In this document: positions 45,404-53,298 of the stretch, piece after piece
Layout: every line of letters starts with the position of its first letter
Numbering within the stretch: the stretch's first letter is position 1
Assembly: GCA_041396965.1 (NCBI GenBank)
Contig: JAWKXN010000001.1
Span: 682,001 to 746,000 of the forward strand
Direction of reading: 5' to 3'
Origin: Rickettsiales bacterium
GTDB lineage: Bacteria > Pseudomonadota > Alphaproteobacteria > Rickettsiales > SXRF01
Length of the DNA: 64,000 bases
Program-made: the position numbers and the translations under genes
Notes under the pieces: generated by a model
Databases searched by the model: none
The model's input: only the letters and a program-made list of their open reading frames with translations
Told to the model about the DNA's origin: nothing

Positions 45404-45830
45404 TTAATGCCAACGCTTACGGCTGCGGTGGCAATGATATGGATCAGCTTCAAAGCAGGTTATTGCCACGCGATGTTTATCTTCAATAATTTTTGCAATT
45501 CTTCTAGTTTTGCCTGTCCTTTTAATATTGTGGTTTTGGTCATATTCTTTGAATAGTTGCTCGTAATCTTTATATGTGGTCAAATTTTGGCCTTTTTCGG
45601 ACTCAATGCCTAACTCTGGCATGTGCAGATATTCTATATGACACGCGGTAAAATATTCGCCAGCTCTGCTTTTGAAAACCCATATTTCTGGCTGAAGGCA
45701 TTTTGCGAGCCCATCAATAATTTACACTGGCTATGCCGTAGCAAATTTATATATGCTTCTGGGCTGATACCTTCATAACCAATCGTATAAATATGATTTC
45801 GTCAGAAATTTGAGGTGTAGACTTAGGGTA
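45404..45830 (-). pseudogene. DUF488-family protein, frameshifted
   Basis: The C-terminal part in one frame has HMPELGIESEKGQNL and CFEADPYHCHRSR, the diagnostic DUF488 cysteine block. The N-terminal part continues in other frames upstream (fragments like YEGISPEAYINLL and SQKYGFSK-like pieces), so several indels are present. DUF488 proteins are small accessory proteins of unknown function. It pairs with the gene upstream on the same strand. Confidence 0.65.
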
Positions 45831-45936
45831 ATGCTCGGCTATATAAAGATTCAGTTCTTCATCACTTTGCGTCAGGCATTTATTTTAAATCTGGTGCAAT
45901 CTTTTCAAAAAATCCAGTTCAGTTGCAAAACGCTTA

Positions 45937-46164
45937 TTAGTTGGCTTCAACAACTTCATCGGCTTTTTCAAGCAGCTTTTTATGTGTTAGAATTCCTTTG
46001 TCTTCTTTAACTTGTAGCGAGTATGGTGCACCTCCTAGAGGGATAAATTCATAATATTCATCACGCTTAATAAACTCCTTGCAGTATAAAAACAGTAATC
46101 GTTGAAGCCGTGCATCACTCGCTGTGCCGCCGATCTCTTGCAACACCGCCAGTAATATTTTCAT
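45937..46164 (-). pseudogene. DUF488-associated protein, probably truncated by frameshift
   Basis: The 75-residue frame begins MKILLAVLQEIGGTASDARLQRLLFLYCKE, a winged-helix-like start often found upstream of DUF488 genes, then stops at 45937 while a plausible continuation exists in another frame (FATELDFFEK). It forms a two-gene module with the DUF488 gene. The function is unknown; toxin-antitoxin-like roles have been suggested for such pairs only by context. Confidence 0.5.
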
Positions 46165-46257
46165 TCTATGGACGCGTCATAATCCTACCTCTATCCTTGG
46201 CAGGTTATCATCGTGTGTAGAGGTTATGGAAGAGTAAAAATCTAATAAATTACCCAT

Positions 46258-46498
46258 GCCGTTGATATGGTTGAACAAGCTACCAAAGCGGTAGCATCAC
46301 GCTGTTTTAATAACACGGTAAAAGGTAGCATCTTTGTGCTGATTTCTGCACGATGCTGTCAAAAATGCTGAAAGTTGCGGCTGTAGGCCGGATGATGGTG
46401 AAAACCAGCGAACTGTGGATTGTTACAAGCTATTGGAGAGTAACCGTAAAACGAACAAAAGCGAACACTTACAAACAGGGTGGTGGTGACTCCTACGG
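46258..46498 (+). repeat. Conserved ~240-bp right end, copy B (end of unit 2)
   Basis: Second copy of the repeat at 39926-40168, again finishing in the tRNA-Glu tail GACTCCTACGG, here inside the real tRNA gene. It carries the same CGAAC pair at 46452 and 46462. Because ordinary integration would leave different DNA next to each attachment site, two matching right ends imply two related elements side by side. Confidence 0.85.
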
Positions 46499-46559
46499 GA
46501 ATCGAACCCGATGTTCCCACCGTGAAAGGGTGGTGTCCTAACCGCTAGACGAAGGAGTC
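46484..46559 (-). tRNA. tRNA-Glu (anticodon TTC), CCA encoded, element attachment site
   Basis: Minus strand: acceptor GACTCCT/AGGAGTC, D arm GTCTAGCGGTTAGGAC, anticodon arm CCACC/GGTGG with loop CTTTCAC (anticodon TTC), T arm GGGTTCGATTCCC, discriminator A and encoded CCA. The gene looks functional. Its 3' tail is duplicated at 40158-40168 and, with two changes, at 38403-38413, so it is the integration target. Confidence 0.96.
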
Positions 46560-46717
46560 ATTCTACATATTGCTGCAGGGAGTGGTAATATCTTCATATT
46601 TACCCATTTAGTCAATAGAAAATTACAGATTTTTATAGTCTTTTGAGATAGTCATATCCTTATCACAAACGACAAGGTTACCACCGCCATCCATTATCTA
46701 AGCGGTGTAGACTTTAT

Positions 46718-47275
46718 TTAGGACTCAGTATTTCGGTTATATTTGCTAAACCTAGTGGATAGCCATATAGTAAGCTTGGTATTAAGAAAACTCGCCCCCG
46801 TAAGCAAAATTATAAGGTGACTGCTCAGCTCCATTTTCAATGGCTGTATCGTGGTGCTCACGCTCATCTTCCTGAATTTGCTAATATTTTCCTTTAACTC
46901 TGCTTCACCATTAATCACGGATAATTCTTGCTCTTGACCGGCGTAATGATCATCTATTACTTTTTCCACCGCTACAGTACAGGCCATAGCCGCTTTTCTC
47001 CCATAATGGCGGTAATACTCCAGAGCAAAGCCACCAATATGCCACAAAGGCATCAGAGCGGTAGGGCGAACCTGCCTTTACCATAATATCAGAAAAATAA
47101 TCCAAATGTTCTTGTTCCTGCTCTTCCATATGACGGAGAGTATCACCACAGGACAGTCCGCCAAGTATAGCGATTTGCCCAGCGTAAATACGTTTCGCGC
47201 CATACTCCCCAGCGTGATTAGCGAATCATTCTTTTTATTTTATCCTTAGTGGGTAATTCTCCAGGAAGAGGGGTG
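46718..47275 (-). pseudogene. coq7: Coq7-type demethoxyubiquinone hydroxylase, multiple frameshifts
   Basis: Coq7 is a di-iron hydroxylase of ubiquinone synthesis. Its blocks appear in order but in shifting frames: NTPLPGELPTKDKIKRMIR, NHAGEYGAKRIYAGQ (with the first iron ligands), HMEEQEQEHLDYF, RPTALMPLWHIGGFAL, GRKAAMACTVAVEKVIDDHY, DEREHHDTAIENGAEQ and a final TIWLSTRFSK. At least four indels separate them. The amino acids are otherwise well conserved. It follows dsbB, as in many alphaproteobacteria. Loss of Coq7 would impair quinone synthesis, so sequence error is a serious alternative. Confidence 0.82.
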
Positions 47276-47808
47276 TTGTACGCTATTTTCCATTATAATA
47301 TTTCTTTCTATTTTTATTAGGATTATGGACATACAGATAAACACCAAACTCGCAGCTATCATATTCCACATTGCCATTGAAAGACCAAATATATAGGCCA
47401 TTGCTTGCTTACAGCTAACCAGAGGAGCGTTCATTATCGCCGCTCTTATCTCCTCAAGAGTTTGACCAGAGCCGCCACCGCTTGAGCAGGCGGATGGACC
47501 TTGAAAATATCATACTCAACACCTTTCACTATGGTAGGCGGCGATTCCGGCGTCAACAAGTAGCAAAACGGTCAGAAATACGGTAATTATATATAGTTTC
47601 TTAGCCGATTTTATCAACAAACCGCCCTATTATTCCCACTACAATGATAATAGCGTAAGGTATTCGCTGATAAATACATAAATCACAAGGGTATAGCTCA
47701 AATCCATACTGACCGATAAGAGCTGAGCCCAGCATGAAACTGCTAAATAGTACATAGCCAGAGCAGCAGCCTCACAGATACTTTGTTGATTGCAGAGAAT
47801 ATCGTCAT
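47246..47808 (-). pseudogene. dsbB: DsbB-family disulfide bond formation protein, frameshifted
   Basis: DsbB is a quinone-dependent membrane oxidase that recharges DsbA. Starting MTIFSAINKVSV, pieces in several frames give ELYPCDLCIYQRIPYAI (CxxC active site), LLLVDAGIAAYH, a second pair region PSACSSGGGSGQTLEE, and MNAPLVSCKQAMAYIFGLSMAMWN with the last membrane helix. At least three indels occur. The coq7 remnant overlaps its end. Confidence 0.78.
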
Positions 47809-47876
47809 ACCTATGATAATATTCCCTATATCACAAAATGCAATAAACTATATTAATTAACTTGTATAAGGGTGAG

Positions 47877-48478
47877 CTAGAAGCGATAGCTGATACCAGC
47901 ACCGAAAATCCATGGATCAGGATTTTGCTTTGGCGGTTACGGCCATGTGTATGTATGTTGGCTGTGGGGATCAAGCTTTTTTTTTTTAATCGCAGGTTAA
48001 ATGGATCTATCGTCGCATATAAGTTGAAGAAGCATCGTCTGAAAAAATGTGTATAGTTAATGCCAGCACCTACATACGGACGGATAGCCCCATGTGGGTT
48101 TATGTGATATTGCGCGGTAAGGGTAGGGGAGAAGCCATACACTGCCGAGATCCAGATTGCCCAAACCGGTATTTACCGCTCCCATATCATGAGGGCTTAC
48201 CGCAGCTATAAGTTCCGCGGCGAAATGATCGGTGAAGAAATAAGTAAAGTCAACCTCAGGTACAAAGCTGTTATCTGCTGTAACTTTGCCACCAATAGAT
48301 GTATAGGTTCTCTCATCAGGCATAACGTTAAGTATGCGACCACGAATCATGAAGCGCTCTTTAGCGTCCCAGCTTTTTTCCATTTACGGTCTTATCTTCA
48401 ACGAAGACATAGCGCTGGTTGATAATAAAAGAGACGTAACAGCAAAAATGTTTAATGCAACCTTTTGATTGATTCCAT
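47877..48478 (-). pseudogene. OmpW-family outer-membrane protein, frameshifted
   Basis: OmpW proteins are 8-stranded outer-membrane barrels. Blocks in order: a signal peptide (ALNIFAVTSLLLSTSAM), FMIRGRILNVMPDE, VPEVDFTYFFTDHFAAELIA, LGNLDLGSVWLLP, PTLTAQYHINPHGAIRPYVG, GAGINYTHFF and a terminal DPWIFGAGISYRF. Frames change at least four times and a stretch in the second half is unrecognisable or missing. The stop is at 47877. Confidence 0.78.
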
Positions 48479-48733
48479 AATAACACTCCAAGATAATTAG
48501 TTGATCTATTAGTATGTCAAATGTATTTGATTTATTAAATTATGTTAGTGTCTTGTTAACATCGCAATGGAGAGTTTTTCTGGATTAGTGTTGTAATAAT
48601 TACACATTTTATTAATGTGTTATAATATTTTTGGTTATTGTTATTTTTTTATGTATAACTTTTCTTGACCATATTTAAGCTATGTTATAGCACTCTAGTG
48701 AAGTATATTTGATATTTGATGACTCTATATTAT

Positions 48734-48820
48734 GCCCCTGTGGTGGAATTGGTAGACGCGGTAGACTCAAAATCTACTGTCCGCAAGGACGTGCTGGTTC
48801 AAGTCCGGCCAGGGGCACCA
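48734..48820 (+). tRNA. tRNA-Leu (anticodon CAA), CCA encoded
   Basis: Class II tRNA: acceptor GCCCCTG with CAGGGGC, D arm with GGAATTGGTAGACGC, anticodon arm GTAGA/TCTAC with loop CTCAAAA (anticodon CAA), a variable arm TGTCCGCAAGGACGT, T arm GGTTCAAGTCC, encoded CCA. The gene is intact although neighbouring protein genes are broken. The 255 bp to its left hold no gene. Confidence 0.95.
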
Positions 48821-48912
48821 TTGTTTCGTTTTGATACAATCAGTTGATTAGTATATTTAGACTCTCTAAGACATAGTATTAAATAAATTCTTCTTGCGCA
48901 TATTTAGCTAAT

Positions 48913-49196
48913 ATGCTAAATATAAATATGACTGTAGATTCCACTATTTTTCATGCTCTATCGAGCCACATACGGCGAAGAATTTTGGCGTACTTATCAC
49001 AAGTTGGAATCGATATGATGACATAGCTGAGCGTTTGGCGTATCTAAGCCAACTATTTCGAGACACCTGAGTATTCTTGAGAACGCCAAGTTAATTAAGT
49101 CGCGACGAAAAAGGAGCAGTATATTTATTACAACCTCAATCGTGAGCACCTAGTGAGCGAGATGTGCATTTCTGGCCGATTTTTGTCCTAAAAAGC
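48913..49196 (+). pseudogene. ArsR-family regulator, frameshifted
   Basis: Fragments spell an ArsR-type winged helix: DSTIFHALSSHIRRRILAYLSQ, YDDIAERLA, then in another frame SKPTISRHLSILENAKLIKSRR and finally QYIYYNLNREHLVSEM. Indels separate the blocks roughly every 60-100 bases. The desaturase remnant follows on the same strand, so the regulator may have controlled it. Confidence 0.7.
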
Positions 49197-49245
49197 AGAG
49201 AGTTCAAAAAAGAGAGTAAATCGATTGCCAAATCAAAAAAAGTAA

Positions 49246-50187
49246 GGGTGAAAATGGTAGTGACGCCTATAAAGTAAACTCCCTTATTATTGGTCCTGAT
49301 GTGGACCCGGTATCGGAAGCGTTTACTGGGATCCGTTTCGTTCCATGTGGGGTAGCGGAATGCTTGTAGGAGCAATGATTTTAGGCCCACTATTTTTTAC
49401 ATGGGGTGCTTTTCTTTTATTTGTGATTTTCTTGAGTTGACTATGTGCGTCGGTCACTCGGTTTGGTTTTCATCGCCGCCTTATTCATCACACTTTTGAA
49501 TGTCCGAAATGCATAAGACTGCGCATACTTGTTACTTTGGTGTACTTGTTGGCATGCATGGCCCATTTTGGGTAATTCATTGCACATGACATACGTGACT
49601 GGGCGTCAGCCTGTTTGTCATGATTATCTTCGTCACGTTGGGGGTATTGTTAGAGATGGTTGGTGGAACCTTCATTGTAGGTTGAAACTGGACAATCTAC
49701 CTGGATTTGATCCTGAAGCTGCTGACGATAAATTCTATCAATTTCTACAACGCACGTGGGCTTGGCACCAACTTCCCTTTGCTGTTCTTTTCTACGCTAT
49801 AGGTGGGTGAGCCACATGGGTGGTATGGGGCGTCATTGTTCGCGTTGCTGTGGGTGTTCATATGCATTGGTTTGTTGGTTATTTATGCCATACACATGGT
49901 ACGCAGGACTGGTTAGTAAATGATGGTGCGGTGCAAGCACGCAATGTGGTGTGGGCAGCTATTCCCTCGATGGGTGAATGCTGGCATAATAATCACCATG
50001 CATTTCCAGCATCAGCAAAACACGGAGTATACCCTGGACAGCTAGATATAGGTTACCATTATGTGCGTTTGCTTGAGCGTATAGGTTTAGCTTCAATATC
50101 AAAACACCTGAAATCTTGCCTCCACGGTCTGGAATTACCCCTATTACACAAAGCAAGCCGAAGAGACGTTAAAACAGCAACAGATTA
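49246..50187 (+). pseudogene. Fatty acid (acyl-lipid/acyl-CoA) desaturase, frameshifted
   Basis: Di-iron membrane desaturases introduce double bonds into acyl chains. The order of blocks is clear: FGFHRRLIHHTFECP (first His box), HDIRDWA, QPVCHDYLRH, RDGWWNLHCRLKLDN, ADDKFYQFLQRTWAWHQLPF, then in another frame VVWGVIVRVAVGVHMHW, GYLCHTHGTQDWLVNDG and GECWHNNHHAFPASA (last His box). At least four frame changes occur, mainly in the first third and near 49805. Iron-ligand histidines remain. Confidence 0.8.
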
Positions 50188-50269
50188 ACCAACAAAAAAA
50201 ATAAATGCCACAGCTTAGAGGTAGCCGAACATTACATATACTGTTGAACGTGTGTTCAACCTCATAAAT

Positions 50270-50634
50270 AAATCTTGAACAATATCCAGACATTTTGCCC
50301 TATGTAAAAGGTGTATCTATTATAGAAGGCAAAAAGGATTCAATTGCTGCGGATTTAAACTTAGGTCTGAGTATGATTTCCTTCACATATCGATGTCATA
50401 TTACTTTCCTCAAAAATGAGAAAATTATCGTTACATCTGAATCGAGGTTATTCAAAAAACTTCCAATCAGAATGCAAATTTACAGATGTAGATGACCAAT
50501 CAACAAAAATATTTTATACGCTAGATGCTACATTTAAGAACCCTATTTTAGAGCTTGCAGCAAAAGTAGCCTTACCAATACCGACACAATTTACGATAGA
50601 CGCATTTGAAAACCATTTGGATGCGTCATGTTAA
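50270..50634 (+). pseudogene. Coq10/START-domain ubiquinone-binding protein, frameshifted
   Basis: Two overlapping frames together give a Coq10/RatA-like START domain: LPYVKGVSIIEGKKDSIAADLNLGLSMI and ITFLKNEKIIVTSESRLF, then after one base in an A-run near 50455 KNFQSECKFTDVDDQSTKIFYTLDATFKNPILE. The N-terminal end is partial. Coq10 helps deliver ubiquinone to respiratory complexes. Together with Coq7 and DsbB it makes a quinone-related neighbourhood. Confidence 0.7.
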
Positions 50635-50734
50635 TTATCAACGACTTAAACTCAAGTGAGGTTCTAATAACGTCCACCAAGGTGCACCATCCTTCACAAT
50701 TGGCTTTGGAGAAATTTGTCGCAATTACGTTTGC

Positions 50735-50908
50735 TTATTTCGCATGCTCCACGCAACGACCACAGTTCTTAGAGCAATAATCATTAGAAAAATACGCTAA
50801 TTGGAAATCTTTATGAACGGCTTGGTAATAGCCCACCGTTATATAACCCAAAAATAGACCAGAAGTAAATGCCAGTAAAACAAGTAAAGCTATATATCTT
50901 TTTCTCAT
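50735..50908 (-). CDS. 57-residue membrane-anchored small protein with three C-terminal cysteines
   Basis: A short frame starts MRKRYIALLVLLAFTSGLFL (one membrane helix or signal anchor), continues YITVGYYQAVHKDFQLAYFS and ends YCSKNCGRCVEHAK. The Cys spacing C-x3-C-x2-C suggests metal binding or disulfides outside the cytoplasmic membrane. It is not recognised. It is the first intact protein gene to the right of the frameshift-rich zone. Confidence 0.45.
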   Translation of the reverse strand: MRKRYIALLVLLAFTSGLFLGYITVGYYQAVHKDFQLAYFSNDYCSKNCGRCVEHAK

Positions 50909-50955
50909 TCAAGCTATATTCTTAAAAGACAAACCAGTATAACTTCTAAGTTAAA

Positions 50956-51030
50956 TGGAGCGGGTGAAGAGATTCGAACTCTCGACATCGACCTTGGCAA
51001 GGTCGCGCTCTACCCCTGAGCTACACCCGC
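50956..51030 (-). tRNA. tRNA-Gly (anticodon GCC), CCA encoded
   Basis: Minus strand: acceptor GCGGGTG/CACCCGC, D arm AGCTCAGGGGTAGAGC, anticodon arm CGACC/GGTCG with loop TTGCCAA (anticodon GCC), T arm GAGTTCGAATCTC, encoded CCA. Confidence 0.96.
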
Positions 51031-51177
51031 TTGGCATATATTTTGAAAACTTGTATTTCCGTTACATGCGTCAAGGGAGTGCATAATATGCGTTCTTTTT
51101 CATTTTGCAAGTATTTACTTTATAAAAAATAATCTGTAGAATTATCCTTCGCGATAACTAACGTTTACGGCTATTTT

Positions 51178-51357
51178 ATGGTTAAATTTGACGAAACTAT
51201 GCTTGAGATAATAGTTTGCCCTCTATCTAAGGGTAGATTACGCTATGATATTGAAAAGCAAGAGCTAATTAGTGAAGAATCTTCTCTTGCCTATCCCGTA
51301 CGTGATGGGATACCAGTTATGTTGGTTGAGGAAGCGAGAAAGCTTGATAATAAATAA
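51178..51357 (+). CDS. Trm112/UPF0434-family small zinc-ribbon-like protein
   Basis: The 59-residue protein has LEIIVCPLSKGRLRYD near the start and the typical ending AYPVRDGIPVMLVEEAR. Trm112-like proteins activate methyltransferases in eukaryotes and archaea; bacterial short members are conserved but poorly understood. Only one Cys remains in the usual CPxCK motif (CPLSK), so zinc binding is doubtful. Confidence 0.85.
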   Translation: MVKFDETMLEIIVCPLSKGRLRYDIEKQELISEESSLAYPVRDGIPVMLVEEARKLDNK

Positions 51358-51407
51358 TAAACTGGTATTATTAATACGAACTATATGATTTTTAACGTGA
51401 GGTATCT

Positions 51408-51563
51408 ATGTTTAATTTAATTCCACGCAAGCTTATTTTTACCGCTTTTATACTTAGCGTGATTACTGGTTGTTCCAATGCTCCGCCTGATCTTAAGAGT
51501 CCGTGTGTTGGCGCTGAGGGCAGCCCGTGCGAGCGCCGCCCAGTAAATAACAATCAGGTGTAG
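51408..51563 (+). CDS. DUF2706-like small lipoprotein
   Basis: The 51-residue product has a lipoprotein signal peptide with lipobox VITGC (Cys22) and a short mature part PPDLKSPCVGAEGSPCERRP matching the DUF2706 pattern known mainly from Rickettsiales and relatives. GAGG lies several bases before the ATG. It follows the Trm112-like gene on the same strand by 50 bp. Confidence 0.75.
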   Translation: MFNLIPRKLIFTAFILSVITGCSNAPPDLKSPCVGAEGSPCERRPVNNNQV

Positions 51564-51569
51564 ATTCGG

Positions 51570-53210
51570 CTATTTGTTTTGCGATAGCTCTTTTATTGCT
51601 TCCTCACTTAGGGGAGCGTTGCGTATTCCTTCTTCTCCGGGTAGCCAGATTAAGCTAAGATTTTTCGGGTTTCTAGCGAATACACGTTCTTCTGTTACCA
51701 TACCAAGATTGGGTGGAATGTTATTTTTGGAAAGACCGGCAACCACATATGGTCCGTCATTATACATACCGATAACCACACGTGGTCGGTCAACAAATAC
51801 TGGAGAACCGCTAAGACAATCCAGTACATCCTTTGCTGATTGTGGAGATGATCCTTTACTCAAATGATGTACAACTAAGATCGCGGAATTTTTTTCTATG
51901 GCGAAATCTTCTATAGCATCAAAAAAATCACTTACCGCTTGTGCATTATCTTCATCACCGGATAAATATTTACGTGCTGGATCTATTACTATAAGCGGGA
52001 CATCGGGAATTTTTCGTAAGTTTTTCATATGTTGTGAAAAGCTAACATGTTCTCCAAAATCAGTACGCTGAAAGACTAGCCGGTTTGCTTTATTTTCTGG
52101 ATCAAGCATTTTTGCTCTCGCTCTAAATATCTGATGACCATCCTCACCAGAAAAGAATATGGTAACTCCGCCACATTCACTTATGTCTACCGGTTGTCCA
52201 AGCCATGTGGGATTTGCGTTCCCATTGCTATGGTCGGTCGCGGTTATTACACATAACTCATGTGATATAGTGCTTTTACCGGCTCCATTAGCTGCGGCGA
52301 GAAGACTTACTGAGCCACGTGGTAATAAACCGGGTATAAGAAAATGAAATTCATCATCACCTTCCTCAGAGGTAGCGCTACCAGCCGCGTCAAACAGATT
52401 AATATCTTTTGCCACCATGTTGAATAGTCTTAAATTATTATCAATATTCTCAATATTTATACCAAATTTTTTATATAAAGAATGATGACGTTCATAAGCA
52501 TTCCAGCATTTGTCAGCATCTAAAAGACGTTGTGATGAGATAGATATTTCTTTTATAAAATCGCCGTCAATGCTCAAATATTCTTCTTCAGCAAAAATTG
52601 ACATTATATTATCATGCTGAAATAGACCGTTATTGGTCAAATAGGAAATTCCAGAAAGAAAATAGGAGCTGGCGTATAAGTCGCTTTGTATATCTGTTAT
52701 CTCGTACAACTCCCTGCATCCCTCCACGGTTCTACCATCCTCAAGAGGTGGTTGTGGTGTGTTGCAAAATCCTATTACTTTAAGGCCACTATTCTCACTA
52801 CCACCACGATTAAAATTGCCAACGAATACTCCCAACTCGTCAAGTCTCTCCGTTGGTAAATTATTTAGTTTATTTACGCCAAGACTAAGCGCGCTACACC
52901 AAACTATACCTGAGCCAATTGGCTTGTAGTTATCATTTTTATCTTTGTGGTGAATAATCGGGTTAAGCAGCAAAGTGCTGTTTGGAAGTCTACCATCTTG
53001 ATAATATTCTATTATTTTTTCTATAGCGTGTTCTGTCTGTTCTTCATTGAACCAAAAACTTAATCCTTCTTCCTTAGACCTGAAGGGAATTTGCTGTTCA
53101 TTGGTATATAGATTCATATATCCGTCAAGACCGACATTTTTATGAGCTAGCCATAATATTCTAAACTCATTAGCTAATAATTTTTTTATGTCTTCTTTAT
53201 GGTCATTCAT
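51570..53210 (-). CDS. RecA/DnaB-type ATPase (AAA_25, RepA-like)
   Basis: The C-terminal half carries a RepA-helicase-like ATPase: Walker A AAANGAGKSTIS near residues 288-299, GVTIFFSGED, Walker B PLIVIDPARKYL near 387-398 and ILVVHHLSKG (sensor His). The N-terminal ~250 residues are not recognised. This domain is found in plasmid replication helicases and in primase-helicase accessory proteins. It is convergent with the lipoprotein gene and divergent from addB with 88 bp between starts. Its role in chromosome or element replication is open. Confidence 0.72.
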   Translation of the reverse strand: MNDHKEDIKKLLANEFRILWLAHKNVGLDGYMNLYTNEQQIPFRSKEEGLSFWFNEEQTEHAIEKIIEYYQDGRLPNSTLLLNPIIHHKDKNDNYKPIGSGIVWCSALSLGVNKLNNLPTERLDELGVFVGNFNRGGSENSGLKVIGFCNTPQPPLEDGRTVEGCRELYEITDIQSDLYASSYFLSGISYLTNNGLFQHDNIMSIFAEEEYLSIDGDFIKEISISSQRLLDADKCWNAYERHHSLYKKFGINIENIDNNLRLFNMVAKDINLFDAAGSATSEEGDDEFHFLIPGLLPRGSVSLLAAANGAGKSTISHELCVITATDHSNGNANPTWLGQPVDISECGGVTIFFSGEDGHQIFRARAKMLDPENKANRLVFQRTDFGEHVSFSQHMKNLRKIPDVPLIVIDPARKYLSGDEDNAQAVSDFFDAIEDFAIEKNSAILVVHHLSKGSSPQSAKDVLDCLSGSPVFVDRPRVVIGMYNDGPYVVAGLSKNNIPPNLGMVTEERVFARNPKNLSLIWLPGEEGIRNAPLSEEAIKELSQNK

Positions 53211-53298
53211 AATTTTTTATTTCTTTTTACGATGTTAATTATATGTTGGATATGAATAAATATTAGGCTAATTATAGTTTTTTAGGGGTTAAAATACT

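Larger units (their letters stand above)
38403..46498 (-). mobile_element. Composite tRNA-Glu-anchored island of tandem elements
   Basis: Three attachment-like sequences share the 11-bp end of tRNA-Glu: 38403-38413 (two mismatches), 40158-40168 (exact) and 46488-46498 (in the tRNA). Right of the first two lies a shared ~70-bp left end; left of the second and third lies a shared ~240-bp right end. The DNA is thus two adjoining units, 38403-40157 (about 1.75 kb, one gene) and 40158-46487 (about 6.3 kb), with matching ends and unrelated cargo. A broken P4-type integrase lies in the second unit. Strand follows the tRNA and integrase. Confidence 0.8.

Noticed and set aside
46640..46717. Minus-strand peptide MDGGGNLVVCDKDMTISKDY
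   Set aside because: Only about 27 residues next to the broken coq7; it could be a remnant, but nothing else supports it.
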